From positions 51,783,120-51,847,119 of the forward strand of contig NC_031502.1 in NCBI RefSeq assembly GCF_000237925.1: a stretch of 64,000 bases of DNA, in the 5' to 3' direction. The notes beneath the pieces were generated by a model. That model was given only the letters and a program-made list of their open reading frames with translations, had not been told where the DNA came from and ran no database searches. Shown piece after piece: positions 11,161-22,343 of the stretch. This DNA is from Schistosoma mansoni (lineage: Eukaryota; Platyhelminthes; Trematoda; Strigeidida; Schistosomatidae). The translations under genes were made by a program, and so were the position numbers. Numbering within the stretch: position 1 is the stretch's first letter; each line of letters begins with the position of its first letter.

Positions 11161-12260
11161 ATTATTTTAGATGAATTGGTTAATATTCGCAAGTTGCTTA
11201 GTAGGAATGGATATCCAATGAAATTCATCGACAAACACATGAAGGAGATGAAAAGAAGGACAAGGATACCTACCGTTATGAAGAAGGTATTGTTCTTAAA
11301 ATTGCAATTCTTAAAAGATGCTACGGAAGAAATCGTGACATGGAGGCTAAGAAAAGCAGCACAGAAAACATTTAATGCAGTCAAACTGAGTAACATCTTC
11401 TACAACCGCCCCACAATAAGAACGGTTAATAAAGACAAATTGTCTGAATTCACCATATCTATGTGTATTTACCAATTCAACTGCTTCTGTGGAGCCAATT
11501 ATAAAAGGCGCACGATTCGGCAAGTTCGTCAACGAATAATAGAACACTATCCGTCGTGGTTAAGCAAATAACAGGTAAAAGTGATTAAGAGTTCTATTCT
11601 TGCTCACTTGATAGACACAGGTCATCAAGTTGAACTGGATAAAGCTTTTAAGATTATCCACCATATTCCATCAAATTTGCCGCATGCTTTACGAGCTCGT
11701 CTTTTGCACATAGCTGAAGATATCGCAATCCATGTTCACAAACCGAACATTTGTATTCAAAAGAAGTTTGTACAACCACTCTCACTACCTTGGCCATCGG
11801 TATAGCGGAGTTTGTAGCAGAACTTTGGTAAACAATTATCTTATTCCTTCCATTTTTTTTATTTTACTTATTCTCTACATTTGTCTCTTGATTCTTACAT
11901 AACTACTATATTACTGACCACTCATCAAAATATTTTGTTAGTTCTTTATTCTCCTTTTATATATTATGCAACATAGCAACAGCTTGATTTTTGAACAATT
12001 AATTTGATTAGTAATAACCAAATTCCAATTAATTAATGTTAGCTTATAATCGACATGTCATTATGTAATTATTACGTAACGTATGTACTCGAAGTGTTAT
12101 TTCATTATTGTAAATCATATATATGTATTAGTGTAGAGCCATGATGAGAAACTAATTGAAAAGAAATTTCTTCGCTTGATTCGTTTCTTCTTTATTTACC
12201 AAATGTCAAAATGGGAATTTTCACTATAAATAAACAATGATTACTGTATATTTACTTGTT
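11161..12260 (+). mobile_element. Penelope-like element, GIY-YIG endonuclease end plus 3' region
   Basis: The 5' half encodes the end of the reverse transcriptase (LLSRNGYPMKFIDKHMKEM), the linker and a GIY-YIG-type domain: CIYQFNCFCGANY, RRTIRQVRQRIIEHYPSWL, then SSILAHLIDTGHQV and the ALRARLLHIAEDIAI...KKFVQPLSLPWP tail. This order is typical of Penelope-like elements, in which a GIY-YIG nuclease follows the reverse transcriptase. The same tail occurs at 47638-47859 on the other strand. About 450 bp of AT-rich 3' sequence follows, ending near CCATGATGAGAAACTAATTG, a motif also found near 30850 and 47970. The copy is 5' truncated and broken; a fossil. Confidence 0.8.
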
Positions 12261-12309
12261 GTTGTTGCTTACTTGTATTATCCCATTGTTATTTTGGACT
12301 ACAATTGAT

Positions 12310-12408
12310 CACTCTGGTGTCAGCATATGTGCATCCTATGCGGACTGCCTCGATATTGCCTGAAGTCACAAGCTTTATAAGAAATGCTAGCCACTATCCA
12401 TCATTGCT
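12310..12408 (+). repeat. SmAlpha-like SINE fragment, rearranged (A1)
   Basis: Contains the arm block GCATATGTGCAT...GCCTCGATATTGCC and ...AAGCTTTATAAG, then directly GCTAGCCACTATCCATC, the distal end of the hammerhead region in sense orientation. The intervening tRNA-like and ribozyme parts are missing. Confidence 0.55.
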
Positions 12409-13747
12409 AACATGAAATTTTGTTAATTATTTTCTGATGAATAATACTTTGGAGATAATAGACACCTTTATGTTTCCTTGAAGAATCTATGGGAATAATT
12501 TTATTTAACATTGTTGATCCGTCTATCTATCTATCTCCCTCCCCCCTCTCTCTCACTCTCTCTCCCTTTCTCCATATATATATATATATATATTACTCGG
12601 GATCGACTGGAATGAATTGTTCATGAAACTAGTCGAAAATTTTCAGTACAAACTGGAAACTTTTTCCAACTTTCAACAGTTTATATTTTTCATTAACAAA
12701 ATGGAATCAGTTCATCATTTATGTTCTGGTGATTGAAATTTTCACCATAACATTTCGATTAAAGAAATGATAATTTATTTAGATTTATTGATATAAATAA
12801 AACAACCATAGGTTAATTCATTATTATCGAAGGAATACTCTTTGAAAAATCTGCAATTCAAAGATGATATAACTGTCGGAGTTATTAAAACACGGTCTTC
12901 CTGAGTATTTCGCAAGTAACTAACTCGGAAATCATACGTTTTAGTAAATAGATAAGTTAGCTTTTCCTAAATTACTCTTAAGAAGACACCAGGGTAGAAC
13001 TTCACTTTTGCTTCTAGCTACTATGAATGATTGATTCAGGTCTATGCTCTTGAAAATTCTTTTATTTATAATGAAATAAGACTTAGTCCCATTTTGTTGA
13101 ATTTCAGATCTTAATAAGTTATCAGCGGATATTTGTGTAGGGATGTTACAGATGATATTCTAGAATCATTGCTACACTAATTACAGAGAAGAATCATCTC
13201 GTTAATTAACGGAACAAGTTAGAGATGTAAAACTAAAACTTAAAGGAATTAACAGAAGCAAATCACTAGATGTACAGGTTATTTTTTAGTTCCACCCAAT
13301 ACAGAAAAAATTGCTTGTCTAGGACTTAAGTGAAATGACTAACTGGAAGGTATTTATTGATTCGCTGAACTAAATAGCACAGGTGTCAACGATGTACAAA
13401 ATTATTTACGTGAATTCACTTTGTAGAACCGCATATCTGGACGAAATTACGTTGAAAGTAAACGTATCAATACCTCGATTACAGAATATATTTTTTTATC
13501 TGAGAGCGTGATATGACTATCCTAATCCCAAAGACTGTTGATACCATCGTTCATAGGTAATTTAATACCTATTTAAACTTTTAATTCAGTTTTCTGTCCT
13601 ACTACTCCAGGTATATCCCACTCTAGTGTTACCATGAAAACAGTAACAACCAATGCTTTTCTCGTTTGTCTTGGTTACGTTGACCTCAAATGGTTACTCT
13701 AACTTCAACTACAAACTCTATTTAAAGTTTCCACTTTATAGTTGGAT
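12409..13747. other. No gene seen; short CT and AT microsatellite at 12525-12592
   Basis: AT-rich. A CTAT/CT run followed by (AT)n lies at 12525-12592. Nothing coding is supported. Confidence 0.4.
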
Positions 13748-13975
13748 TTATGAGTCAGTTGAAGCTAGGCCATAATGGAAAACCTAGAAGCACTGGATGG
13801 CCGTTTTGTCCTATCGTGGGACTCCTCCGCAGTGCGCATCCACGATCTCGCCTCGCAAGGTTCGAACCCAGGACCTATCAGTCTCGCGCGCGAGCGCTTA
13901 ACCTCTAGACCACTGAGTCGGCCGTCCAACTTCAACCAATCCACGAAATTGAGCAACCTTACAACATTGTATTCA
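13748..13975 (-). repeat. Hammerhead SINE family B (B5), ribozyme core mutated
   Basis: Minus-strand copy with the arm (TCAGTTGAAGCTAGG on the plus strand), ribozyme region, B box and A-box region and the CCAATCCACGAAATTGAGC block. The core reads CGGAGGAG and GACAAAAC, so two invariant positions are changed and cleavage is not expected. The tRNA-like part is well kept. Confidence 0.7.
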
Positions 13976-14501
13976 GTGAGTTACTATCTCACAACAGATC
14001 CGGTTGAAACTCACTTTCCAGAAAACTAATTTCAATACATAACATTTTAAAATATTTCTTTGCCATGATCTCACAAACTATAGTCAACTTTATTTAAGCA
14101 AAACTGAGATGGTATGTGTTCAGAATAGTAGTCAGTGTGAAGAATTTCTTGCCTTTAACGTTTTCATTTCAACATTACTTTTCTTTTCTAGATAGCAATT
14201 GAAGAGAGTACATGATCAGGGAGAGCATAAAGCTTCATATTATTCCCCTACAAATTTAAATCCTTAATAAATTGAACATTAAGATCAAGATATGTTATTG
14301 GTTGGACTCTTAGTCCTTCTGTCAAAAAATAACTTCATCAAAACAAAAAAACAAAGAAAGAAGTCCATTACCCTTTCAATTTTATGACAGACCGAAAGTA
14401 CCTAAAGCAAATATCATTTAATGAACAGTTGTATCCATTCCAGGGACCTTTAAATACAATTTGTCAAGCAAGATAACAAAAGAATTAAAAAATATGGTGT
14501 G
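13976..14501. other. No gene seen
   Basis: AT-rich flank between SINE B5 and the RTE copy. The last bases hold the left target-site duplication of that copy. Confidence 0.3.
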
Positions 14502-14515
14502 TATATATCACGAAA

Positions 14516-16309
14516 CTACTCCTGTAGCTCTTCAAGAGTTACTGCCGGTCCCAAGCACACACAAAGGAGGAGGGTTGGGCACGAGGTTGGCAACCCCATC
14601 CTGTAGAAGAAATTTTACTAAAAAGATATCAACCAGAATAAACAAATTAAATCATTTAAACTCTGCCCTGGGAGTTGGAGGAAGAATTATGACGCCTAAG
14701 GATGAAAGCCGAGACTATTCGGAAGCCACGAGGCCGATGTCCCTTCTAACAACCAGAGCAAAACTTTTTATAGGTACATGGGATGTTCGGATAATGTGAG
14801 AGACCGGGAGGGCCAGTCAAATGGCAACAGAAATGAGGTGATACAACTTGGCAATACTTGGAATCAGTGAAACCCATTGGACCCAAATTGAACATCAAAG
14901 GCTAGATACGAGAGAGATGCTGCTGTACTCCGGTCACGAAGAAGAAAATGCTCCACACATTCAGGGAGTTGCTCTAATGTTGTACAGAGAAGCAAGAAAT
15001 GCGCTTGTAGGATGGGAATCTCACTGATCCAGAATTATCAAAGCACCATTCAAAACAAAGAAGGAGGGGATCACAATGAATGTTACCCAACGTTATGCAC
15101 CCACCAATGATAGCAACGACACCAACGACGGCGGAAAAAGCTGCAAGAGAAGGAAATATCGAACAACCATATGATACAAGGAAGAAACTGGCAGGGGGGT
15201 ATAGTAAACCAAAGAGACCCGTCAAGGAAAAAGAAGGGAAGACAATCACTCGGACTCAAGAACAGAGGAACAGACGGGTAGAATACTTCGAGGAACTCTT
15301 GAATAGACCAGCTCCACTGAACACGCTGGACAGCAAAGCACCACACACAGACATTCCTATACATGTCACTCCACCAACGATCGAATAAATCAGGATGGTC
15401 ATCAGACAAATCAAAAGTGGGAAATCAGTAGGACCTGACAATATACCGACTGAACCACTAATGTCAGACATAGAAGTAACTGCAAATATGCTTCACCCTC
15501 TATTCAAGAAGATTCGCGAGGAGGAACAAGTTCCCTCCTATCCCATACACAAATGCAGATGAAGACAACTAGTGTAACAACAGCCTCTACATCAATAGGC
15601 TTCAACATACACAAAGTAAAAAGAAAGATCCTCTAATACAAAACGGCGAACACTAACCCAATAAGACTTGATGGCGAAACCCTAGAAGATATGGGGTCTT
15701 TCACGTACCTGGGAAGCATCATCAATGAACAAAAAGGATCTGATGCAGACATAAAGGCGAGAATTTGCAAAGTAAGGACGGTATTACTACAATTGAAGAA
15801 CATATGGAACTCTAAACAACTGTCGGTCAACCAATATCAAAGTCATGAATTTCAATACGAATGTCAAGACAGTTCTACTGTACGGAGCTGAAACGTGGAG
15901 AACTACCACAACCATGATCAAAACTGTACAAGTATTTATAAACAATTGTCTACACAAGATTCTCCATGTCAGTTGGTCAGATACCATCATCAACAGTCTA
16001 CTGTGTCAGAGAACAAACAGGCTTCCAACCGAAGAGGAAACTAGGAAAAGACGTCGGAAGTGAATCGGACATACATTGAGGAAATCATCAAACTGCATCA
16101 CGAGGCAAGCACTAACTTGGAATCGTGAAAGGAAACAGAAAAGAAGGCCGAAGAACACACTGAGATGGGAATTGGAAGCAAACATGAAAAGGATGAACAG
16201 CAACTGGAAAGAACTGGAAAGGATTGCTCAGGACAGAGTTACATGGAAAGTGCCGGTGGCCGGTCTATACTCCTCCACGAGGGGTAACAGGTGTAAGTAA
16301 GTAAATAAG
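14516..16309 (+). mobile_element. RTE-clade LINE (SR2-like) with both ends, internally deleted
   Basis: Flanked by a perfect 14-bp target-site duplication TATATATCACGAAA (14502-14515 and 16310-16323), so both termini are defined. The 5' part encodes the start of the AP-type endonuclease (KLFIGTWDVRIM, then GISETHWT, RLDTREMLLYSGHEEENAPH, ALVGWESH and VTQRYAPTNDSND). It then jumps to the linker (EKAAREGNIEQPYDTRKKLAGG), the first reverse-transcriptase blocks (VIRQIKSGKSVGPDNIPTE), and from about 15550 to the region after the catalytic FADD box. The endonuclease C-terminus and the RT palm are therefore missing. The 3' ORF follows, with several frame changes (15691, 15845 and 16076 frames), and the tail is GTGTAAGTAAGTAAATAAG. 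Dead, but its length polymorphism is informative about the family. Confidence 0.85.
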
Positions 16310-16323
16310 TATATATCACGAAA

Positions 16324-17480
16324 ATGACATTTCCATATTTCAGTAACCATAACAATTAAAAAATGTTTCAGACGACATAAAATAATAATGAAAATTTGCC
16401 ACAAGCATCATAGTCTGATGGTGATTCTCAATAATAAGATTGAAATAGTTAGATTAAATCACAGCAACTGATCAATGTCCTCACAGTAATGTTTCTTCTG
16501 TATTGTCGACTCACTTACAACCGTAATGATGACAGTGTTTCCATGTGCATTTCTAATTAATGCTCATTATTCATCTACATCATTACTACTACAAATGAAA
16601 CGACAACAACTACTATTCAAACTACTACTACTGTAGTGAACGAACACTCAGGTGAAGAAGACCAATTTATATTGGTTAGTGTATAAGTACACAGTGGTTT
16701 AGTAAAATGTGAAAATCACACATCAAATACATTCTATGTATATCTTTGAATCGTCTGTTGTGAACTTCTTTGATGCTTCATTCCTGTTATCATCTTGATT
16801 GCTTTCAGTTTTCTTCTCTCTTCTCTTCAATTCAATCATCTGAACCTCAAGTATGACTTACAATACTATTAATCTTACTCCTACTAGAACTACTGCTATT
16901 ACCTACTGCATATACTACAATACTACAGCTACTAATATTCACAATAGTACATCTACCAATTACAACGAATATATCCAACGTGTCAATAGATATCCAGTGT
17001 AGTGATCTACGTGCTGATTTGAAACCATTCAATAATCATAAAATGATATTTCATGAGGTCACATTGAATGAAACACGAAGTGAAATAAAAAAAATTATCA
17101 ACCTAGAAAAACACTGATAAAGATTATGTAAGTGAACTAAATTTCGAAATTAAAAAAAAAGAATAGTAACTAAGGCAACTAATCTCTTCCTTTATGGTTT
17201 GATCGAAATTAAAAAAAAACAATAATGTTAATATGAGTTACCTTATTAAATAAGGAATTCGAAAGAAAAAAGATTACCATTCAAGAACATTAGTTAATCA
17301 AATGATAGACTATCGATTCTGAATGATATCTTCATTCAATGAATGAGTGAATTAATGATAAGAATAAAGTGAGAAATAGTACAATGAAAGGATTAATAAG
17401 CAATCATCCATATAAGAAATGACTTATATTAATTCAATGAACTGTTGTTATTTGATTCAAACAACGTATTAGCAACAATA
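16324..17480. other. Upstream region of the mucin-like gene; no gene supported
   Basis: AT-rich. A Thr-rich frame at about 16577-16684 (ACT/ACA codons followed by VVNEHSGEEDQF) resembles the composition of the downstream gene but has no start or signal peptide in frame. It may be a relic. Confidence 0.3.
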
Positions 17481-17487
17481 AAAATGA

Positions 17488-17497
17488 GTATATAAGT
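17488..17497 (+). promoter_or_regulatory. TATA-like box of the mucin-like gene
   Basis: GTATATAAGT lies about 105 bp before the ATG at 17599 in otherwise AT-rich DNA. The position fits a short 5' UTR of about 75 bases. Position and match to the consensus are the only support. Confidence 0.5.
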
Positions 17498-17598
17498 CAG
17501 AATGGATTTCAAAAATAGAAAAAAAAGGAGTGAGAAAGCCAACTTTATATCATTATTGATTATCTAATGATAAACTATAATTCAATTATACACATATT

Positions 17599-20500
17599 AT
17601 GATATTGATGAAGATGAAGATGATGACGATGATGAAGATGATGATAATTTTAATGACATCCTGTTTCTATTTGATATTACAATTCGATCATATCAATGCA
17701 CAATTGAATGAACATAACAATGACCAAGAGAATCATACAATTTCACAGATTCTTCATGATATCAATGTAACTAATCCAATTGATGATAACAATAATCAAT
17801 CAGAAATCAATATTGTGAATCAATTGAATATATCATTAACAAACAAAATTCCGATACCTTCTATGACAATGACCACATCGAATAATCATAAATGCGATCT
17901 GAATGAAAAAGAATCAAATAAGAAAAATGAATGCCAAGAAAAAGGAAAAAAAATTGATAATAAACATGAAAAGAAGACTAAATCACAACAAACACAAATT
18001 ATTATAGATTTCAGTGGAACAAATGAGAAAAAAATAGCGATTCAAAGACAAAAGACCGAAGGAGAAGACAACAAAAAATCAATCATACAAAGTCAAGAAC
18101 AATATGCACAAACGAAAACTGAAAGAAATATAAGTACATATCATATTGAGCAACAACAAAACGTGGAGAATATGGAAAAATATGATGAGAAAAAACGGTT
18201 AAAAGAAAAGAAAAAATCAAAAACAGACGAAAACAGGGGGAAACAAGAGGTAGAAGACACAAACAAAATATATATGAATAATACAACAACATTACCTACG
18301 GAAAAATACACACAAAAAACATCTCAATCAACAACATTACAACAAGTTCCTGATGAAGGTCAACACGCAGAAGACCAATATCTCAACGAATCACAAACAA
18401 CAACGAACACAGACACCACCACGACCATCTCCACCACAATCGACACTCAAACTACTCTCACTCCAACACAATCCACACAACCATCATCTGAATCACAAAC
18501 ATCACAACCAGTAACCGATGTCGATAATCTCACAACTGAACAATATCTCAACGAATCACAAACAACAACGAACACAGACACCACCACGACCATCTCCACC
18601 ACAATCGACACTCAAACTACTCTCACTCCAACACAATCCACACAACCATCATCTGAATCACAAACATCACAACCAGTAACCGATGTCGATAATCTCACAA
18701 CTGAACAATATCTCAACGAATCACAAACAACAACGAACACAGACACCACCACGACCATCTCCACCACAATCGACACTCAAACTACTCTCACTCCAACACA
18801 ATCCACACAACCATCATCTGAATCACAAACATCACAACCAGTAACCGATGTCGATAATCTCACAACTGAACAATATCTCAACGAATCACAAACAACAACG
18901 AACACAGACACCACCACGACCATCTCCACCACAATCGACACTCAAACTACTCTCACTCCAACACAATCCACACAACCATCATCTGAATCACAAACATCAC
19001 AACCAGTAACCGATGTCGATAATCTCACAACTGAACAATATCTCAACGAATCACAAACAACAACGAACACAGACACCACCACGACCATCTCCACCACAAT
19101 CGACACTCAAACTACTCTCACTCCAACACAATCCACACAACCATCATCTGAATCACAAACATCACAACCAGTAACCGATGTCGATAATCTCACAACTGAA
19201 CAATATCTCAACGAATCACAAACAACAACGAACACAGACACCACCACGACCATCTCCACCACAATCGACACTCAAACTACTNNNNNNNNNNNNNNNNNNN
19301 NNNNNNNNNNNNNNNNNNNNNNNNNNNNNNNNNNNNNNNNNNNNNNNNNNNNNNNNNNNNNNNNNNNNNNNNNNNNNNNNNNNNNNNNNNNNNNNNNNNN
19401 NNNNNNNNNNNNNNNNNNNNNNNNNNNNNNNNNNNNNNNNNNNNNNNNNNNNNNNNNNNNNNNNNNNNNNNNNNNNNNNNNTGCACGCTACAATCAGTCC
19501 ACCACTAAATCCACATCGACCAACACTCAAACACCACTCAGGACAACACAATACCTCAAACCATCATCAACACTGCAACCGGTTCTACCTCCCTTCACAT
19601 ACAAACCTGACGAACGTGAATTTATCATTAATGGAATATTGAGAACCACTGCAACTCCTCTCAGGACAACACAATACCTCAAACCATCATCAACATTACA
19701 ACCAGTTCCAGTTGTCACTGCAGTCCCAACACGCTACAATCAGTCCACCACTAAATCCACATCGACCAACACTCAAACACCACTCAGGACAACACAATAC
19801 CTCAAACCATCATCAACATTACAACCAGTTCCAGTTGTCACTGCAGTCCCAACACGCCACAATCAGTCCACCACTAAATCCACATCGACCAACACTCAAA
19901 CACCACTCAGGACAACACAATACCTCAAACCATCATCAACATTACAACCAGTTCCAGTTGTCACTGCAGTCCCAACACGCTACAATCAGTCCACCACTAA
20001 ATCCACATCGACCAACACTCAAACACCACTCAGGACAACACAATACCTCAAACCATCATCAACATTACAACCAGTTCCAGTTGTCACTGCAGTCCCAACA
20101 CGCTACAATCAGTCCACCACTAAATCCACATCGACCAACACTCAAACACCACTCAGGACAACACAATACCTCAAACCATTATCAACATTACAACCAGTTC
20201 CAGTTGTCACTGCAGTCCCAACACGCTACAATCAGTCCACCACTAAATCCACATCGACCAACACTCAAACACCACTCAGGACAACACAATACCTCAAACC
20301 ATCATCAACATTACAACCAGTTCCAGTTGTCACTGCAGTCCCAACACGCTACAATCAGTCCACCACTAAATCCACATCGACCAACACTCAAACACCACTC
20401 AGGACAACACAATACCTCAAACCATCATCAACATTACAACCAGTTCCAGTTGTCACTGCAGTCCCAACACGCTACAAATCAGTCCACCACTTAAATCCAC

Positions 20501-21669
20501 ATCGACCAACACTCAAACACCACTCAGGACAACAACAATACCTCAAACCATCATCAACATTACAACCAGTTCCAGTTGTCACTGCAGTCCCAACACGCTA
20601 CAATCAGTCCACCACTAAATCCACATCGACCAACACTCAAACACCACTCAGGACAACACAATACCTCAAACCATCATCAACATTACAACCAGTTCCAGTT
20701 GTCACTGCAGTCCCAACACGCTACAATCAGTCCACCACTAAATCCACATCCACCAACACTCAAACACCACTCAGGACAACACAATACCTCAAACCATCAT
20801 CAACATTACAACCAGTTCCAGTTGTCACTGCAGTCCCAACACGCTACAATCAGTCCACCACTAAATCCACATCGACCAACACTCAAACACCACTCAGGAC
20901 AACACAATACCTCAAACCATCATCAACATTACAACCAGTTCCAGTTGTCACTGCAGTCCCAACACGCTACAATCAGTCCACCACTAAATCCACAACGACC
21001 AACACTCAAACACCACTCAGGACAACACAATACCTCAAACCATCATCAACATTACAACCAGTTCCAGTTGTCACTGCAGTCCCAACACGCTACAATCAGT
21101 CCACCACTAAATCCACATCGACCAACACTCAAACACCACTCAGGACAACACAATACCTCAAACCATCATCAACATTACAACCAGTTCCATATGTGACTGC
21201 TGTTCCAATAAACAATAATCAATTCAGCACCCACGACTTTTCTTCTTCATATATATCAGAGAATGAATTTTCTAATGTTATTTCTTCGGAACCTTTTTCT
21301 AATGATTTTAATATTTTTATTCATCCTAATGTGACCTCTTCTGGATTACCTGCTTCTGATAATGTTTTTGATGAATTCTCTTATAATGATTTTTCTCCTC
21401 CGGATCCCGATTATGCTCATTTTGATATTGATTCTTCTAATAATTCACCTGTTCATATCGATTTGTCTGATATTCCTTCCACTAATTGTAATAATTCTCA
21501 GGATACTGACTGTCATTCTTTGGAGAATTTCATTCCTTTCTATGAATATAACAAAGTATTAATATTTAGAATTTTCAAATGTTGCCGACAATTTTATTCA
21601 ACTAATAAGGAAAACTGTCATGTCAATTGTTTTATGAAGCAACTATGTGATAATTATTTTCATCAGTAA
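17599..21669 (+). CDS. Secreted Thr/Ser/Pro-rich mucin-like protein with two tandem-repeat blocks
   Basis: Single-exon frame of about 1356 codons, including 200 unknown bases (19282-19481). Residues 1-35 form a hydrophobic leader after a Met/Lys-rich start (KMMIILMTSCFYLILQFDHI, then NAQ), a likely signal peptide cleaved near NA-Q. Residues 36-255 are hydrophilic and Lys/Gln/Asn-rich. Block A (from 18376) is a 165-bp, 55-residue unit (YLNESQTTTNTDTTTTIST...), five full copies plus a partial one before the gap. Block B (19731-21209) is a 123-bp, 41-residue unit (TRYNQSTTKSTSTNTQTPLR...), 12 copies after a variant first unit. Both units are Thr/Ser-rich with N-X-S/T sequons, which suggests heavy O- and N-glycosylation. 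The last ~155 residues are unique, Asp/Ser/Phe-rich, with a Cys cluster (KCCRQF, ENCHVNCFMKQLC). The layout recalls fluke polymorphic mucins, but I cannot assign it to a named family. Confidence 0.8.
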   Translation: MILMKMKMMTMMKMMIILMTSCFYLILQFDHINAQLNEHNNDQENHTISQILHDINVTNPIDDNNNQSEINIVNQLNISLTNKIPIPSMTMTTSNNHKCDLNEKESNKKNECQEKGKKIDNKHEKKTKSQQTQIIIDFSGTNEKKIAIQRQKTEGEDNKKSIIQSQEQYAQTKTERNISTYHIEQQQNVENMEKYDEKKRLKEKKKSKTDENRGKQEVEDTNKIYMNNTTTLPTEKYTQKTSQSTTLQQVPDEGQHAEDQYLNESQTTTNTDTTTTISTTIDTQTTLTPTQSTQPSSESQTSQPVTDVDNLTTEQYLNESQTTTNTDTTTTISTTIDTQTTLTPTQSTQPSSESQTSQPVTDVDNLTTEQYLNESQTTTNTDTTTTISTTIDTQTTLTPTQSTQPSSESQTSQPVTDVDNLTTEQYLNESQTTTNTDTTTTISTTIDTQTTLTPTQSTQPSSESQTSQPVTDVDNLTTEQYLNESQTTTNTDTTTTISTTIDTQTTLTPTQSTQPSSESQTSQPVTDVDNLTTEQYLNESQTTTNTDTTTTISTTIDTQTTXXXXXXXXXXXXXXXXXXXXXXXXXXXXXXXXXXXXXXXXXXXXXXXXXXXXXXXXXXXXXXXXXXXARYNQSTTKSTSTNTQTPLRTTQYLKPSSTLQPVLPPFTYKPDEREFIINGILRTTATPLRTTQYLKPSSTLQPVPVVTAVPTRYNQSTTKSTSTNTQTPLRTTQYLKPSSTLQPVPVVTAVPTRHNQSTTKSTSTNTQTPLRTTQYLKPSSTLQPVPVVTAVPTRYNQSTTKSTSTNTQTPLRTTQYLKPSSTLQPVPVVTAVPTRYNQSTTKSTSTNTQTPLRTTQYLKPLSTLQPVPVVTAVPTRYNQSTTKSTSTNTQTPLRTTQYLKPSSTLQPVPVVTAVPTRYNQSTTKSTSTNTQTPLRTTQYLKPSSTLQPVPVVTAVPTRYKSVHHLNPHRPTLKHHSGQQQYLKPSSTLQPVPVVTAVPTRYNQSTTKSTSTNTQTPLRTTQYLKPSSTLQPVPVVTAVPTRYNQSTTKSTSTNTQTPLRTTQYLKPSSTLQPVPVVTAVPTRYNQSTTKSTSTNTQTPLRTTQYLKPSSTLQPVPVVTAVPTRYNQSTTKSTTTNTQTPLRTTQYLKPSSTLQPVPVVTAVPTRYNQSTTKSTSTNTQTPLRTTQYLKPSSTLQPVPYVTAVPINNNQFSTHDFSSSYISENEFSNVISSEPFSNDFNIFIHPNVTSSGLPASDNVFDEFSYNDFSPPDPDYAHFDIDSSNNSPVHIDLSDIPSTNCNNSQDTDCHSLENFIPFYEYNKVLIFRIFKCCRQFYSTNKENCHVNCFMKQLCDNYFHQ
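18376..19281 (+). repeat. 165-bp tandem repeat, block A of the mucin-like gene
   Basis: CAATATCTCAACGAATC starts at 18376, 18541, 18706, 18871, 19036 and 19201. The copies read as identical base for base where compared, and the last is cut by the gap at 19282. The period is a multiple of three, so copy-number change keeps the frame. Confidence 0.95.
19282..19481. other. Assembly gap (N run) inside the mucin-like gene
   Basis: 200 Ns sit exactly between repeat blocks A and B. The true length, unit number and frame across the gap are unknown. Confidence 0.99.
19731..21209 (+). repeat. 123-bp tandem repeat, block B of the mucin-like gene
   Basis: ACGCTACAATCAGTCC (or a one-base variant) starts at 19731 and recurs every 123 bases to 21087, except that the unit starting at 20469 is 126 bp. 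Twelve units; most differ by zero to two bases. Confidence 0.95.
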
Positions 21670-21865
21670 TATCCTTCTTCCTATTTTTTGCCTTATAATT
21701 ATTATAAATATTTCCGCTCAATGTGAATCTATATTATTTTGTCAATTTACACCTTGGCTGTTTTATTTTTTGCTTTCTAATCAATGTTGAACACTTAACT
21801 TCCTATACAAAATGTTTTGTTTTCAGTGCCTTAGTTGAAATTGTACAAGTATAATCTGAAATTTA

Positions 21866-21871
21866 AATAAA
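21866..21871 (+). terminator. Poly(A) signal AATAAA downstream of the mucin-like gene
   Basis: AATAAA lies 197 bp after the TAA stop at 21667-21669, in a plausible position for 3' end formation. Confidence 0.5.
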
Positions 21872-21899
21872 CATTGGTACATGGAACACCAAATGAATG

Positions 21900-22340
21900 T
21901 GTGACACAAAAGTCATTCGATATGTGTTAGGGCTTGGATACTGCACGGGTGCTTAAACCGAACCAGGTGGTTTTCTTAGGGGACCACACCACGAGCCTTT
22001 GACCTACAGGTCTAATCCACAAGGCAGTGGAACAACATCAGGAGATGCAATGCTATGGTAACTGGTGGTCAGCAATAGGTTCATACGCCATTTGTTCCTT
22101 CAGAATACTGGAGCCCATGTGCAGCATTGGTTTGGTATCAGGTGGACTTTCCGTTTCCACCAATTCGGTTACAGCACCGTACATTCGCTTTTTGTCCTCT
22201 CAATTTCGCAAACAACAGTAATTCCTCAAGAAGTCAGTGAGTAGGACCTCCCTGACAGTGGTTGTACGTACATGGCTATATGAGAGCATTTCGAAAGAGT
22301 GAGCTGACTCTCTCCACCCTCGGCCTAACCAGAGCATTTT
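21900..22340. repeat. Probable interspersed repeat, less AT-rich than its surroundings
   Basis: This block has a markedly higher G+C content than the flanks and no sustained frame. Its composition and abrupt borders suggest an inserted element; no second copy is in the window, so the family is not identified. Confidence 0.3.
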
Positions 22341-22343
22341 GGA

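Noticed and set aside
16585-16684. Upstream Thr-rich exon of the mucin-like gene
   Set aside because: The Thr-rich frame lacks an in-frame start, and a stop lies at its end without a clear splice donor. The downstream gene has its own TATA-like box and signal peptide.
19712-20494. Separate 260-codon His/Pro-rich protein gene
   Set aside because: It is the shifted frame of the 123-bp repeats of the mucin-like gene and has no own signal peptide or ending.
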